This document shows, in pieces, positions 32,353-32,462 of a DNA stretch of 32,462 nucleotides (position 1 is its first letter; the number at the start of each line of letters is the position of its first letter). Made by a program: the position numbers and the translations under genes. The notes below the pieces were generated by a model, which worked only from the letters and a program-made list of their open reading frames with translations, searched no databases and had not been told where the DNA came from. The stretch lies in NCBI GenBank assembly GCA_910587095.1, contig CAJUMJ010000024.1, positions 1-32,462 of the forward strand. Reading direction: 5' to 3'. Origin of the DNA: an uncultured Lachnospiraceae bacterium. GTDB taxonomy: Bacteria; Bacillota; Clostridia; Lachnospirales; Lachnospiraceae.

Positions 32353-32462
32353 ATAATGCAGAATGAATTTTCAGTCTGCAAGGCGGCTGAACGAGGCGAT
32401 GCGGTGGCATCGTTGAGTGAAGCCAACGCAGTAGATGGAAATTCAGGCAAGTTATTTGGCGA
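32348..32462. repeat. Palindromic intergenic element at the right edge
   Basis: About 115 bp with terminal inverted arms TCAAATAA (32349-32356) and TTATTTGG (about 32452-32459), inner TGCAG/CTGCA, GATGC/GCATC and AATTTTC/GGAAATT pairs. The layout is that of a small miniature inverted-repeat or REP-like element. No coding frame is convincing. It may continue beyond the window. Confidence 0.55.

Overview
The window looks like a chromosomal segment of an anaerobic, low-to-mid GC Firmicute, most probably a Lachnospiraceae-type gut Clostridium. This rests on strong AGGAGG-type ribosome binding sites, a pyruvate formate-lyase with clostridial features, a sporulation protein (SpmB), a FabT-type MarR regulator, YesM/YesN-type signalling proteins, and hairpin-rich intergenic repeats. 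No rRNA, tRNA, CRISPR array, transposase or phage gene was seen. The lineage call is an inference from gene content.

Layout. (1) 1-2805, minus strand: a pyruvate formate-lyase gene (pflB) with a strong promoter, followed by a 70-aa Cys-containing small protein and a tandem 147-bp structured repeat. The lyase stops at 679 aa and lacks the whole C-terminal glycyl-radical domain. (2) 2873-9391: a galactofuranose-type sugar ABC transporter (ytfQ, attenuator, ytfR, ytfT, yjfF) on the minus strand, divergent from an AraR-type GntR/LacI-hybrid regulator. AraR-like operator arms lie between them. (3) 9388-13544, minus strand: a three-component sugar sensor made of a YesM-type kinase, a membrane-anchored YtfQ-like binding protein and a YesN-type regulator. 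The sensor is a paralogue of the transporter's own binding protein. (4) 13573-19760: a GGDEF protein, a DUF885 metallopeptidase, an orphan FabT-type regulator with its operator, a probable structured RNA, a lone spmB, and a CE2-like SGNH esterase. (5) 19794-24162, minus strand: fucO with its own terminator, then udp, an FAD-dependent dehydrogenase and a ROK sugar kinase in tight order. (6) 24153-32352, minus strand: an OmpR/HK two-component pair upstream of VTC polyphosphate polymerase, DUF4956 membrane protein, CotH kinase, a VWA-like protein and an InlB-repeat surface protein.

How parts work together. Regions 2 and 3 form a sugar-responsive module. Extracellular furanose-type sugar could be read by the anchored binding protein and kinase, while imported sugar or a derivative could be read by the AraR-type repressor. 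Region 6 looks like an envelope module coupling polyphosphate synthesis, a CotH-type phosphotransferase and a secreted repeat protein, perhaps controlled by the adjacent two-component system. Related multi-hairpin repeat units (about 19687, 29063 and 30232, with a shorter relative near 555) sit at gene ends and often overlap stop codons.

Most notable: the pflB gene without its radical domain, the VTC-DUF4956-CotH-VWA-InlB cluster, the three-component sensor beside its paralogous transporter, the unassigned RNA near 17430-17661, and the mosaic hairpin repeats.
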